53,802 nucleotides of DNA from Lachnospiraceae bacterium Phil5 (lineage in GTDB: Bacteria > Bacillota > Clostridia > TANB77 > CAG-508). Position numbers and translations under genes: made by a program. Under the pieces are notes generated by a model. The model saw only the letters and a program-made list of their open reading frames with translations, had not been told where the DNA came from and made no database searches. The stretch spans positions 91,838-145,639 of the forward strand of contig NWBM01000002.1 in the NCBI GenBank assembly GCA_002633185.1. Reading direction: 5' to 3'. Below, in pieces: positions 26,256 to 32,551 of the stretch (positions are counted from its first letter, which is position 1; the number at the start of each line of letters is the position of its first letter).

Positions 26256-27041
26256 ATGTCAGTGTTTTCAACGCTTTTTTCACCATTCTCACGGTGGAAA
26301 GAGAATTCTAATCAGAGTGAGAGGAATCATATTAGTAACGAGGAATTGCAGAGTTTTGACAAAGTTGAGACTGTCAGTTTAGAAGGGATTGATGAGATTT
26401 ACATTTCAAGCAATGCAAATGTAATTGTTTCAGCTACAACGCAAAAAGAGGCAAGAGTAAGAATTCATGGAACTACTAGCAGTAACTATCTATTGGATGC
26501 TTTTGTTACTCAAATTGATAAAACGTTGCGTGTGAGAGCAAAAAGAAATGATTCTAATGCTGCTGACTCTGAAAAGGGAAAAAACAAAACAGTCAATGAA
26601 GAAAACGAAGGAGATGAAAGCAAATTTGCTAATAACACTTTTGTGAATATCACCCTTGAAATTGAAATACCAGTAGATTTCAATTGGAGAAAAATCAAGG
26701 TAAAAAATTCAAATGGTGAAATTATTCTTAAGGCAAAGGTTTCAGCTGATGAAATTGAGGTTCTAAATAAAAACGGTAATATTTCGATTTCATCTACATT
26801 CAAGGATTTGGCTGTTGATTCAAAGCAGGGAGACATTCAAATAAAAGCAAATGCTGTTTCGGATATGAATGTTACAATAAGTTGCTATAACGGAACGGTT
26901 CATTTGAATGTTGCCAACATGAAGAACTCCTATCTCAAATTTCAAGTTGAAGGCGGAACTTTGATTCAACCTAATTATGATGGTGAGTACAATATTCATG
27001 GCGTAGTTCGCATTAACAATGGATATTTGTTCTTCAGCTGA
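26256..27041 (+). CDS. DUF4097-like beta-repeat protein (261 aa)
   Basis: The start is the ATG at 26256, eight bases after AGGAGG. The open frame continues upstream to a TTG but that start is implausible. The protein has a short N-terminal tail, then repeated short beta strands with the pattern seen in DUF4097 putative adhesins: IYISSNANVIVSA, IKVKNSNGEIILKA, EVLNKNGNISISS and AVDSKQGDIQIKA. A charged, low-complexity insert (about residues 97-125) separates the strands. There is no signal peptide. Codon use is more balanced than in the core genes and includes an in-frame CGG arginine in FSRWK. The family function is not established. Confidence 0.65.
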   Translation: MSVFSTLFSPFSRWKENSNQSERNHISNEELQSFDKVETVSLEGIDEIYISSNANVIVSATTQKEARVRIHGTTSSNYLLDAFVTQIDKTLRVRAKRNDSNAADSEKGKNKTVNEENEGDESKFANNTFVNITLEIEIPVDFNWRKIKVKNSNGEIILKAKVSADEIEVLNKNGNISISSTFKDLAVDSKQGDIQIKANAVSDMNVTISCYNGTVHLNVANMKNSYLKFQVEGGTLIQPNYDGEYNIHGVVRINNGYLFFS

Positions 27042-27052
27042 ATGAAATTGCA

Positions 27053-27090
27053 AAAAAGCGGAAAGAGCTATTCTTTCCGCTTTTTCTTTT
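27053..27090 (+). terminator. Terminator of the 26256-27041 gene
   Basis: A perfect 13-bp stem (AAAAAGCGGAAAG and its complement) is followed by TTTTTCTTTT. A GGGGAGGTGTCCC repeat unit follows at about 27100-27112. Confidence 0.85.
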
Positions 27091-27117
27091 AGAAAAACTG
27101 GGGAGGTGTCCCTTATT

Positions 27118-27912
27118 TTATAAATCTTTAAAACCACTATTGATAATGTGTCTAATAGTATCATCATTTATACAAGAAATTTTTTTAGTGTTTTTTCTTA
27201 AATACAACAAATATTCAATATTCCCATTACCGCCTTTAATAGGTGAAAAAGTAAGTCCGATAGCATTATAATCAATTTTTGCAAATTCAGAAACTAATGT
27301 AAGAATTACATTAAAATGCACATTTTTATCAAGTATAATACCTTTATATTTATCTGCAATTTCTTTGCCACACTCAAATTGTGGCTTTACCAAGCATACG
27401 ATTTCATTGCAATTATGTAATAATGCAATTTTTGGAATAATTTTTATAACGGAAATAAATGAAACATCAATAGTAACAATATTTACATTGGTTAATATAT
27501 CTAAGGAAATATCTCTAAAATCAGTGTTTTCATATAAATGAATTTTAGGATTTGATGCAAGTATACTATCAAATTGATTGCTTCCAACATCAATTGCAAA
27601 AATTTCCCTAACATTGTTTTGAATTGCACAATCTGAGAATCCTCCAGTTGAAGATCCAATATCACACATAACTTTATTTTCCAAATCAATGTTAAACTCC
27701 TTAATAGCCTTTTCAAGCTTCAGACCACCACGTGAAACGTACTTCAAAAACTCTCCTTTTATAGTCAACACATCAGATTCATTTACAACAAATGAATTCT
27801 TTTTTATACATTTATCATTACAATAGATTAATCCATTTTTAATTGCCTCCTGAGCTTTAGCTCGAGTTGGAATAAGGTTTCTATTTACTAATTCGACATC
27901 AAGTCTTGCCAT
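27118..27912 (-). CDS. tlyA: TlyA-family rRNA 2'-O-methyltransferase
   Basis: The ATG at 27912 is chosen because GAAAGGA lies about nine bases before it; the open frame runs 11 codons further. The 264-residue protein has an N-terminal S4 RNA-binding domain (ARLDVELVNRNLIPTRAKAQEAI) and an FtsJ-type methyltransferase domain with the SAM site CDIGSSTGGFSDC. TlyA relatives methylate 16S and 23S rRNA (C1409/C1920 in mycobacteria), and some are annotated as haemolysins. It forms a minus-strand unit downstream of a small orphan gene and a hairpin. Confidence 0.92.
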   Translation of the reverse strand: MARLDVELVNRNLIPTRAKAQEAIKNGLIYCNDKCIKKNSFVVNESDVLTIKGEFLKYVSRGGLKLEKAIKEFNIDLENKVMCDIGSSTGGFSDCAIQNNVREIFAIDVGSNQFDSILASNPKIHLYENTDFRDISLDILTNVNIVTIDVSFISVIKIIPKIALLHNCNEIVCLVKPQFECGKEIADKYKGIILDKNVHFNVILTLVSEFAKIDYNAIGLTFSPIKGGNGNIEYLLYLRKNTKKISCINDDTIRHIINSGFKDL

Positions 27913-27935
27913 AATTTTATTTCCTTTCTTAGAAT

Positions 27936-27967
27936 ACAAATCCACCCAAATTAATGGGTGGATTTGT
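27936..27967 (-). terminator. Hairpin between the 27967 gene and tlyA
   Basis: A perfect 13-bp stem (ACAAATCCACCCA and its complement, six-base loop) overlaps the upstream stop codon. The T-tract on the minus strand is weak, so some read-through into tlyA is possible. Confidence 0.65.
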
Positions 27968-28209
27968 TAGCAGGGTAAATCTGAGAAACTGCGGGGCTTT
28001 TCAACGGTTGTGTTTTCTTCAACGAAGCTGCTCAAAATTGAAATAAGCTGGACATATTCTATGGCTGTCATTTCGGTATTGAATATAATTTGGTAGTTAT
28101 TGTCCGAAAGATGCATTACTGCAAATAAAGTGCCTTCAGGAAGGGTTACAACCTGCTTGTCGTTCCGCTCTTCAGAGTTATTAGTTTCTGTGCTGTTTTT
28201 CTTGGACAT
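27967..28209 (-). CDS. Orphan small protein of unknown function (80 aa)
   Basis: I do not recognise the family. The ATG at 28209 has AAGGGGG about eight bases in front; an open extension to 28227 is less likely. The N-terminal 25 residues are polar and Asn/Glu/Lys rich. The remainder looks like a small alpha/beta fold (TLFAVMHLSDNNYQIIF) with a helix (AIEYVQLISILSSFVEE). Codon use includes CGG, CGC, CCC and CTG, unlike its core neighbours, and it contains an in-frame CGG arginine in EERND. It stands with the other small genes of that codon class. Confidence 0.6.
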   Translation of the reverse strand: MSKKNSTETNNSEERNDKQVVTLPEGTLFAVMHLSDNNYQIIFNTEMTAIEYVQLISILSSFVEENTTVEKPRSFSDLPC

Positions 28210-28326
28210 ACAGAAACCCCCTTTCAAAATTTATACAATAATAATATCATAAATTCACATAAAAATCAACTAAATTGAGGATTAAATACCAATTTTTTGT
28301 ACATATTAATTATAGGGTGATTATAT

Positions 28327-28617
28327 ATGAATTCAATTTGGATAGAAACATCTTCAAATCAAAAGAAGTTTCCAAAGTTAAAGGAAAATATTGAAACTGA
28401 TGTATGCGTTATTGGAGCTGGTATTACAGGAATTACTACCGCATATTTACTTACAAGACAAGGAATGAAAGTTGCATTGTTAGAGAAGAACGAAGTGTGC
28501 ACACGGTGTAACAGCAAACACCACAGGCAAGTTAACAAGCCAGCATGGTTTATTCTACACATACTTATTAAATTCTTATGGAGAAGAAACTGCAAAAGCA
28601 TATCTAAATACAAATGA
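28327..28617 (+). CDS. FAD-dependent oxidoreductase (YhfW-like), part before the +1 frameshift
   Basis: The first 59 residues are the FAD-binding start of a DAO-type oxidoreductase, with CVIGAGITGITTAYLL as the dinucleotide motif and VALLEKNEVCT after it. The frame then goes wrong at 28504: the 37 residues that follow (beginning RCNSKHH) do not fit any fold, while the next frame continues exactly with GVTANTTGKLTSQHG. The single extra base is a C before GGT. The start has an AGGGTGA-like ribosome binding site. As a stand-alone 96-residue product it would be useless, so either the sequence has an error, the gene is dead, or CGGT is read as one glycine codon. Confidence 0.85.
   Translation: MNSIWIETSSNQKKFPKLKENIETDVCVIGAGITGITTAYLLTRQGMKVALLEKNEVCTRCNSKHHRQVNKPAWFILHILIKFLWRRNCKSISKYK
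28504..28507 (+). other. CGGT: +1 frameshift or candidate four-base glycine codon in the oxidoreductase
   Basis: TGC ACA is in the first frame and GTA ACA GCA AAC in the next; the glycine codon GGT is preceded by one extra C. The family motif here is Gly-x-Thr-x-x-Thr-Thr, so glycine is the expected residue at exactly this point. Confidence 0.6.
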
Positions 28618-29824
28618 AAACGCAATTAAATCTGTTAAAGAAATAATAGATTTCGAGCAAATAGACTGTGATTTTGAATTTCAAGACGCATATGTGTATA
28701 CAAACAACCCATCTGAAGTAGATAAAATAAGGAAAGAAGCTGAAGTACTCAATAAATTAGGGCTTTCTGCATTTTTTACAGATGATGTAAATCTTCCTTT
28801 TAAAACAATTGGAGCTATAGGCTTCAAAAATCAAGCACAAATACATGCAAGAAAATACTGCTTAGGGCTTGTAAATACACTACCAGAAGGAACAGTATAC
28901 GAAAACACAAAAGTAATAAACATAGAAAAAGATGAACAAAACACATATAAAACCATATGCGAAAATAATGCAGTTGTAAAGTCAAAATATGTTGTAATTG
29001 CAACTCATTATCCAATAATAAATTTCCCTGGTTTATATTTTCTAAAGATGTATCAAGATAAATCTTATTTAATTGCTGTAGATACAAAACAAAAATTGTT
29101 TGATGGAATGTACATTTCTGCAGAAGAACCTGTAACATCATTTAGAACTGCGACAGTAGATGGAAAAAGGCTTTTATTAGTTGGTGGTTCAGGGCATAAA
29201 ACAGGAGATACATCTGTTAATATCAACGCAAGTTATGAGAATTTAGAAAACTATATAAAATCAATATATCCAAAGGCTGAAGTATTATATAGATGGTCAA
29301 CAGAAGATTGTGTTACATTAGATAAAATTCCATATATAGGGCAATTTTCAAGCCTAACGCCAAATGTGTTTGTCGCAACTGGCTATAAAAAATGGGGAAT
29401 GACATCTTCGTTTGTTGCCGCTAACACAATATTTCGAGAGATTATAGGAAATCCTGATAAAGATGCTGAAATTTACAGAGCAACACGTATGGCGCCTATA
29501 AAAAACGCAAAAGAATTTGGAAATATTCTTAAAGAATCTGCGAATTCATTGGTGATTAACAGGTTTAAGAATCCTATTTTATCAATTGATGATTTGAAAG
29601 TTGGAGAAGGTGGAGTAGTTTCTTATAAAGGAGACAAAGTAGGAGCTTATAAGAAATCTGAAGATGAAATCATTATGGTGAAGCCATTTTGTAAGCATTT
29701 GGGGTGTCAGCTTTCTTGGAATTCAATTGAAAAAACTTGGGATTGTCCGTGCCATGGGTCTAGATATGATTATGAGGGAAAGGTTATTACTGAGCCAAGT
29801 AAGAAAGATTTGGATAGAATTTAA
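28505..29824 (+). CDS. FAD-dependent oxidoreductase with Rieske domain, part after the +1 frameshift
   Basis: In this frame the protein continues GVTANTTGKLTSQHGLF and runs 439 residues without another break. The first ATG is only at 28694 and lies inside the FAD domain. The C-terminal 80 residues are a Rieske [2Fe-2S] domain with CKHLGC and CPCHGSRYDYEG, giving the two Cys and two His ligands. Together the parts make about 498 residues, the size of B. subtilis YhfW. The intact Rieske site and 440 undamaged codons argue against long-standing decay. The stop codon lies only four bases from the 3' end of a convergent tRNA gene. Confidence 0.88.
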   Translation, partial: GVTANTTGKLTSQHGLFYTYLLNSYGEETAKAYLNTNENAIKSVKEIIDFEQIDCDFEFQDAYVYTNNPSEVDKIRKEAEVLNKLGLSAFFTDDVNLPFKTIGAIGFKNQAQIHARKYCLGLVNTLPEGTVYENTKVINIEKDEQNTYKTICENNAVVKSKYVVIATHYPIINFPGLYFLKMYQDKSYLIAVDTKQKLFDGMYISAEEPVTSFRTATVDGKRLLLVGGSGHKTGDTSVNINASYENLENYIKSIYPKAEVLYRWSTEDCVTLDKIPYIGQFSSLTPNVFVATGYKKWGMTSSFVAANTIFREIIGNPDKDAEIYRATRMAPIKNAKEFGNILKESANSLVINRFKNPILSIDDLKVGEGGVVSYKGDKVGAYKKSEDEIIMVKPFCKHLGCQLSWNSIEKTWDCPCHGSRYDYEGKVITEPSKKDLDRI

Positions 29825-29828
29825 TAGT

Positions 29829-29902
29829 TGGAGCAGGTAGCGGGAATCGAACCCGCGCCTTCAGGTCGGAAGCATGAAATTCTACCACTAAACTATACCT
29901 GC
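29829..29902 (-). tRNA. Unusual tRNA-Gly with UCCG in the anticodon loop
   Basis: The 74-base gene folds as a tRNA: acceptor GCAGGTA/TACCTGC, D arm, T arm GCGGG-TTCGATT-CCCGC, and encoded TCCA end. Glycine identity marks are kept: G1-C72, C2-G71, U73, C35 and C36. The loop is CUUCCGA; ordinary tRNA-Gly(UCC) has CUUCCAA. G37 makes positions 34-37 read UCCG, complementary to the four-base codon CGGA (and CGGU by wobble). The anticodon stem TCATG/CCTGA has a T30-C40 mismatch; bulging T30 gives an eight-base loop CUUCCGAC. It could also be a plain tRNA-Gly(UCC) variant or a degenerate copy. Confidence 0.85.
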
Positions 29903-29916
29903 AAATCTATACATTA

Positions 29917-29945
29917 ATTATAATACAATTACAAAAAATAATCAA
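29917..29945 (-). promoter_or_regulatory. Promoter of the unusual tRNA-Gly
   Basis: On the minus strand TTGATT, 17 bases, TATAAT, ending 14 bases before the mature tRNA. The tRNA therefore has its own near-consensus promoter. Confidence 0.75.
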
Positions 29946-29957
29946 CCAAATGAATAA

Positions 29958-29991
29958 AAAAGGTAGTATCCATATACCACCTTTTTACATT
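29958..29991. terminator. Terminator of the 29995-30603 gene
   Basis: AAAAAGGTAGTAT pairs with ATACCACCTTTTT (one mismatch, short loop), with T-runs on both strands. Confidence 0.75.
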
Positions 29992-29994
29992 TAT

Positions 29995-30603
29995 CTATCT
30001 CTCATCACGTTCATCCTCTTGCTTAAGTTTTCTAATTGGGTCATGAAGAGTAGAAAGTGCTTTTAGTCTTTTTTTACGAGAAGAACCTTTTTCATCATTT
30101 TGCAATTTATCATAAAATTCAGAATGTTCTGTATTATTATTTTCAAATTTTTCAATTTGCACTAAAAAATCTTGAGGCTTAGTTAAGTTTCTTTTAAGTT
30201 CTATGCTATTACGAACACAATAACTTTTGAATTTATCTGAAAAATATTTTACAGAAAGCAATTTCCCAGTTAATTCAAAATATACTCTACACATAGTACT
30301 ATATGAGTATCCTTTTAACCTTGATATATATATTTCTTCATCAGTTATTCCAGACGCATCTGCATTTGCACAATCTTTAATAAGTTCTCTTTTTTTTGCT
30401 GTAACAGGATGTATGGGTGCAGGCTTATCAATATTATTTTCTCTACAAATATGAGAACATATTTTAGAAATTTGATTAGCTGGTAGTTTTACACCAAATA
30501 TTTCAGCAATTTTTTTTGAAATATCTTTATAAATTGGAAATGGTTCTGCTATTAATTCGTTTTTTATAAAATTATAAATTAATTCTGCTTTTTTTTGTTC
30601 CAT
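29995..30603 (-). CDS. Hypothetical protein between tRNA-Gly genes (202 aa)
   Basis: I do not recognise the family. The sequence is soluble and mostly helical. The first 60 residues (LIYNFIKNEL to ICRENNI) and residues 90-140 look like helical bundles that could hold helix-turn-helix motifs, for example in GITDEEIYISRLKGYSYSTMC. The last 30 residues are strongly charged (KGSSRKKRLKALS to EDERDER). Codon use matches the AT-rich core and there is no CGG. AAAAGGAG lies about six bases before the ATG. It is flanked by the unusual tRNA-Gly on one side and two normal tRNA-Gly copies on the other. A DNA- or RNA-binding role is only a guess. Confidence 0.6.
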   Translation of the reverse strand: MEQKKAELIYNFIKNELIAEPFPIYKDISKKIAEIFGVKLPANQISKICSHICRENNIDKPAPIHPVTAKKRELIKDCANADASGITDEEIYISRLKGYSYSTMCRVYFELTGKLLSVKYFSDKFKSYCVRNSIELKRNLTKPQDFLVQIEKFENNNTEHSEFYDKLQNDEKGSSRKKRLKALSTLHDPIRKLKQEDERDER

Positions 30604-30664
30604 TCAAATACTCCTTTTAATAGATTAACTAAATTTAGCTAATTATACTATAAATTCGACCAAA

Positions 30665-30703
30665 AAACAACCTACAAACTTAAAGTAAGTAGATTGTTTT
30701 TTT
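30665..30703 (-). terminator. Terminator of the tandem tRNA-Gly transcript
   Basis: ACAACCTAC pairs with GTAGATTGT (one mismatch) with T-runs on the minus strand after it. Confidence 0.65.
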
Positions 30704-30705
30704 TA

Positions 30706-30780
30706 TGGAGCAGGTAGAGGGAATCGAACCCTCGTCACCAGCTTGGAAGGCTGGGGTAATAGCCATTATACGACACCTGC
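30706..30780 (-). tRNA. tRNA-Gly(UCC), second of a tandem pair
   Basis: A 75-base cloverleaf with anticodon loop CTTCCAA, acceptor GCAGGTG/TACCTGC and encoded CCA. It is identical to the copy at 30808-30882 and reads GGA/GGG in the normal way. Confidence 0.97.
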
Positions 30781-30807
30781 GTATTTTTTATTTTTAAATA
30801 AATTTCG

Positions 30808-30882
30808 TGGAGCAGGTAGAGGGAATCGAACCCTCGTCACCAGCTTGGAAGGCTGGGGTAATAGCCATTATACGACACCTGC
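30808..30882 (-). tRNA. tRNA-Gly(UCC), first of a tandem pair
   Basis: Identical in sequence to 30706-30780, spaced by 27 bases. It is first in the transcript from the promoter at 30912-30940. Confidence 0.97.
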
Positions 30883-30911
30883 AAATTTTTAATTTATTAA
30901 AGACATTTTTT

Positions 30912-30940
30912 ATTATAAAGATTTCTAGCAATTTTGTCAA
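30912..30940 (-). promoter_or_regulatory. Promoter of the tandem tRNA-Gly genes
   Basis: On the minus strand TTGACA, 17 bases, TATAAT. Confidence 0.8.
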
Positions 30941-30979
30941 CAGTTTTTTATAAAAAAATTAAAAAAATCAGTAAAAATA

Positions 30980-31008
30980 TTGAGAAATTCACGTTTTTCA
31001 TGTATAAT
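30980..31008 (+). promoter_or_regulatory. Promoter of queH
   Basis: TTGAGA, 17 bases, TATAAT. Confidence 0.75.
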
Positions 31009-31053
31009 ACTAATATTGAAAAAATATAGAAAAATGGAAATGGAGGAGAAAAA

Positions 31054-31641
31054 ATGAAATTATTAATGCACACATGCTGCGCACCATGTAGTGTGTATTG
31101 TATAAGTTCTTTAAGAAAAGAAGGAATAGAGCCAACATTGTATTGGTATAATCCAAATATACATCCATATAAGGAGTATGAAGCAAGGCGAGATTGCTTA
31201 AAAGTATATTCCGAAAAAGTAAATATTCAAGCTATTTTTGAAGATGAATACGGCTTAGACGAATTTTGCAAAAATGTTGCAAATAATATAGATACAAGAT
31301 GTGTTGATTATTGCTATCCTGCGCGTTTACGTAAAACATTTGAATATGCTAAGGAACACGGTTATGATGCAGTTACCACAACACTTTTATACAGTATATA
31401 TCAAAAGCATAATTACATAAAAAAATTGATGGAGCAATATAGTAAAGAATATGGAATAGAATTTTTATATAGAGACTTCAGATATGGATTTTGGGAAGGA
31501 CATGACAAGGCAATAGAAGAAGGATTATATATGCAAAAATATTGTGGATGTGTTTATAGCGAAGAAGATAGATATGTTCGTAAAAAGAAGGATACATTAA
31601 GCTTGCCTGAAGGGTTTGAGTGGAAGAGAAAAGAGAAATAG
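31054..31641 (+). CDS. queH: Epoxyqueuosine reductase QueH
   Basis: The 195-residue protein matches QueH (formerly DUF208), which reduces epoxyqueuosine to queuosine in tRNA, the last step of queuosine synthesis, replacing QueG. Cysteines expected for its iron-sulfur cluster and active site are visible: HTCCAPC at the N-terminus, DTRCVDYC in the middle and YCGC near the end. The stretch YNPNIHPYKEYEARRD is family-typical. ATGGAGGAGAAAAA precedes the ATG. The gene has its own promoter. Confidence 0.92.
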   Translation: MKLLMHTCCAPCSVYCISSLRKEGIEPTLYWYNPNIHPYKEYEARRDCLKVYSEKVNIQAIFEDEYGLDEFCKNVANNIDTRCVDYCYPARLRKTFEYAKEHGYDAVTTTLLYSIYQKHNYIKKLMEQYSKEYGIEFLYRDFRYGFWEGHDKAIEEGLYMQKYCGCVYSEEDRYVRKKKDTLSLPEGFEWKRKEK

Positions 31642-31670
31642 TTATAAAACAAGAAAATCTAAAACTAAAG

Positions 31671-31700
31671 TTGCAAAATTAGGTAATGTCGTGATATAAT
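31671..31700 (+). promoter_or_regulatory. Promoter of the 31743-polA unit
   Basis: TTGCAA, 18 bases, TATAAT with an upstream TG. Confidence 0.65.
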
Positions 31701-31742
31701 GCGAACAGACAATTACAACCAAATGAAAGGATTGGTGGAAGT

Positions 31743-32534
31743 ATGAAATCTAATTTCGGAAAGGAAAAGAAAGAACCAAAGCTACATATAGAAGAAAATG
31801 TAAAAGCGGGATCATTCAGAAAAACACCAAAGAATATAGAAATGATACAATTAATAAAGGAATATGTAAGAAAAGATTATGATAAACAAATAGAAGCATT
31901 AGGAGAAAAGCATTCTTTAGAAATATTATCACAAATGCTTTCTACTAAATATGTAAAATTATTTCAACCAAATACGCCAGAAATAAAATCAATAGTTAAA
32001 AAATGTGTTGCGAGACTAATTGAAAAAGAGTCTGAACAAAAACTTGGAGAAACGTTAGAAATTGAAAATATATCACAAAAGGGAGATGCAAAGCTACAAG
32101 TTGAATTAGTAAAATTAAAAGGTATTAAGGCATCAGTTGGCGGAAATAAGGAAATTGGAATAGATCGTTTAATTGAAACATATAATAACGAACTTATAAG
32201 ACGCAGAGAGGAAAAAGCTAATGAAGTTGCATATTATGAGGCTGTAAAAGGTTATACACGTAATTTCGATTTCTTAGCTGAAGATACGATTGTATATTTT
32301 TCTAGGTGCGGTATAAGCAAACTTCAAAAATTTAAAAATGTAGAACAATATTCAAGGTTTGGAGAATTAAGAAATAACGTTAAACATAGAATGAAAAACC
32401 AGCATATTTCTGAGGAAGAAGCAATTAAGGACATGCTATCTACTGAAGATAAAAAATTAAAAATAGCTGATAAGAAAATTCTATGGGATAGACAAAACGT
32501 TCTTGAGAATAAAAAGGATGAAGTTGAAAGATAA
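31743..32534 (+). CDS. Hypothetical helical protein upstream of polA (263 aa)
   Basis: I do not recognise the family. The protein is soluble, charged and largely helical, with an amphipathic N-terminal half (KNIEMIQLIKEYVRKDYDK) and a lysine/glutamate-rich end. There is no signal peptide, cysteine motif or known nucleotide-binding motif. The ATG has AAAGGATTGG in front. polA starts 17 bases after its stop, so they are co-transcribed; a role linked to DNA repair or replication is possible but not shown by the sequence. Confidence 0.6.
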   Translation: MKSNFGKEKKEPKLHIEENVKAGSFRKTPKNIEMIQLIKEYVRKDYDKQIEALGEKHSLEILSQMLSTKYVKLFQPNTPEIKSIVKKCVARLIEKESEQKLGETLEIENISQKGDAKLQVELVKLKGIKASVGGNKEIGIDRLIETYNNELIRRREEKANEVAYYEAVKGYTRNFDFLAEDTIVYFSRCGISKLQKFKNVEQYSRFGELRNNVKHRMKNQHISEEEAIKDMLSTEDKKLKIADKKILWDRQNVLENKKDEVER

Positions 32535-32551
32535 ACAAAGGAGATTATAAA

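Noticed and set aside
29829..29902. tRNA-Arg for CGG
   Set aside because: Although the loop contains CCG, placing CCG at 34-36 would shift the loop by one base. The discriminator U73, the acceptor stem and C35/C36 are those of tRNA-Gly.
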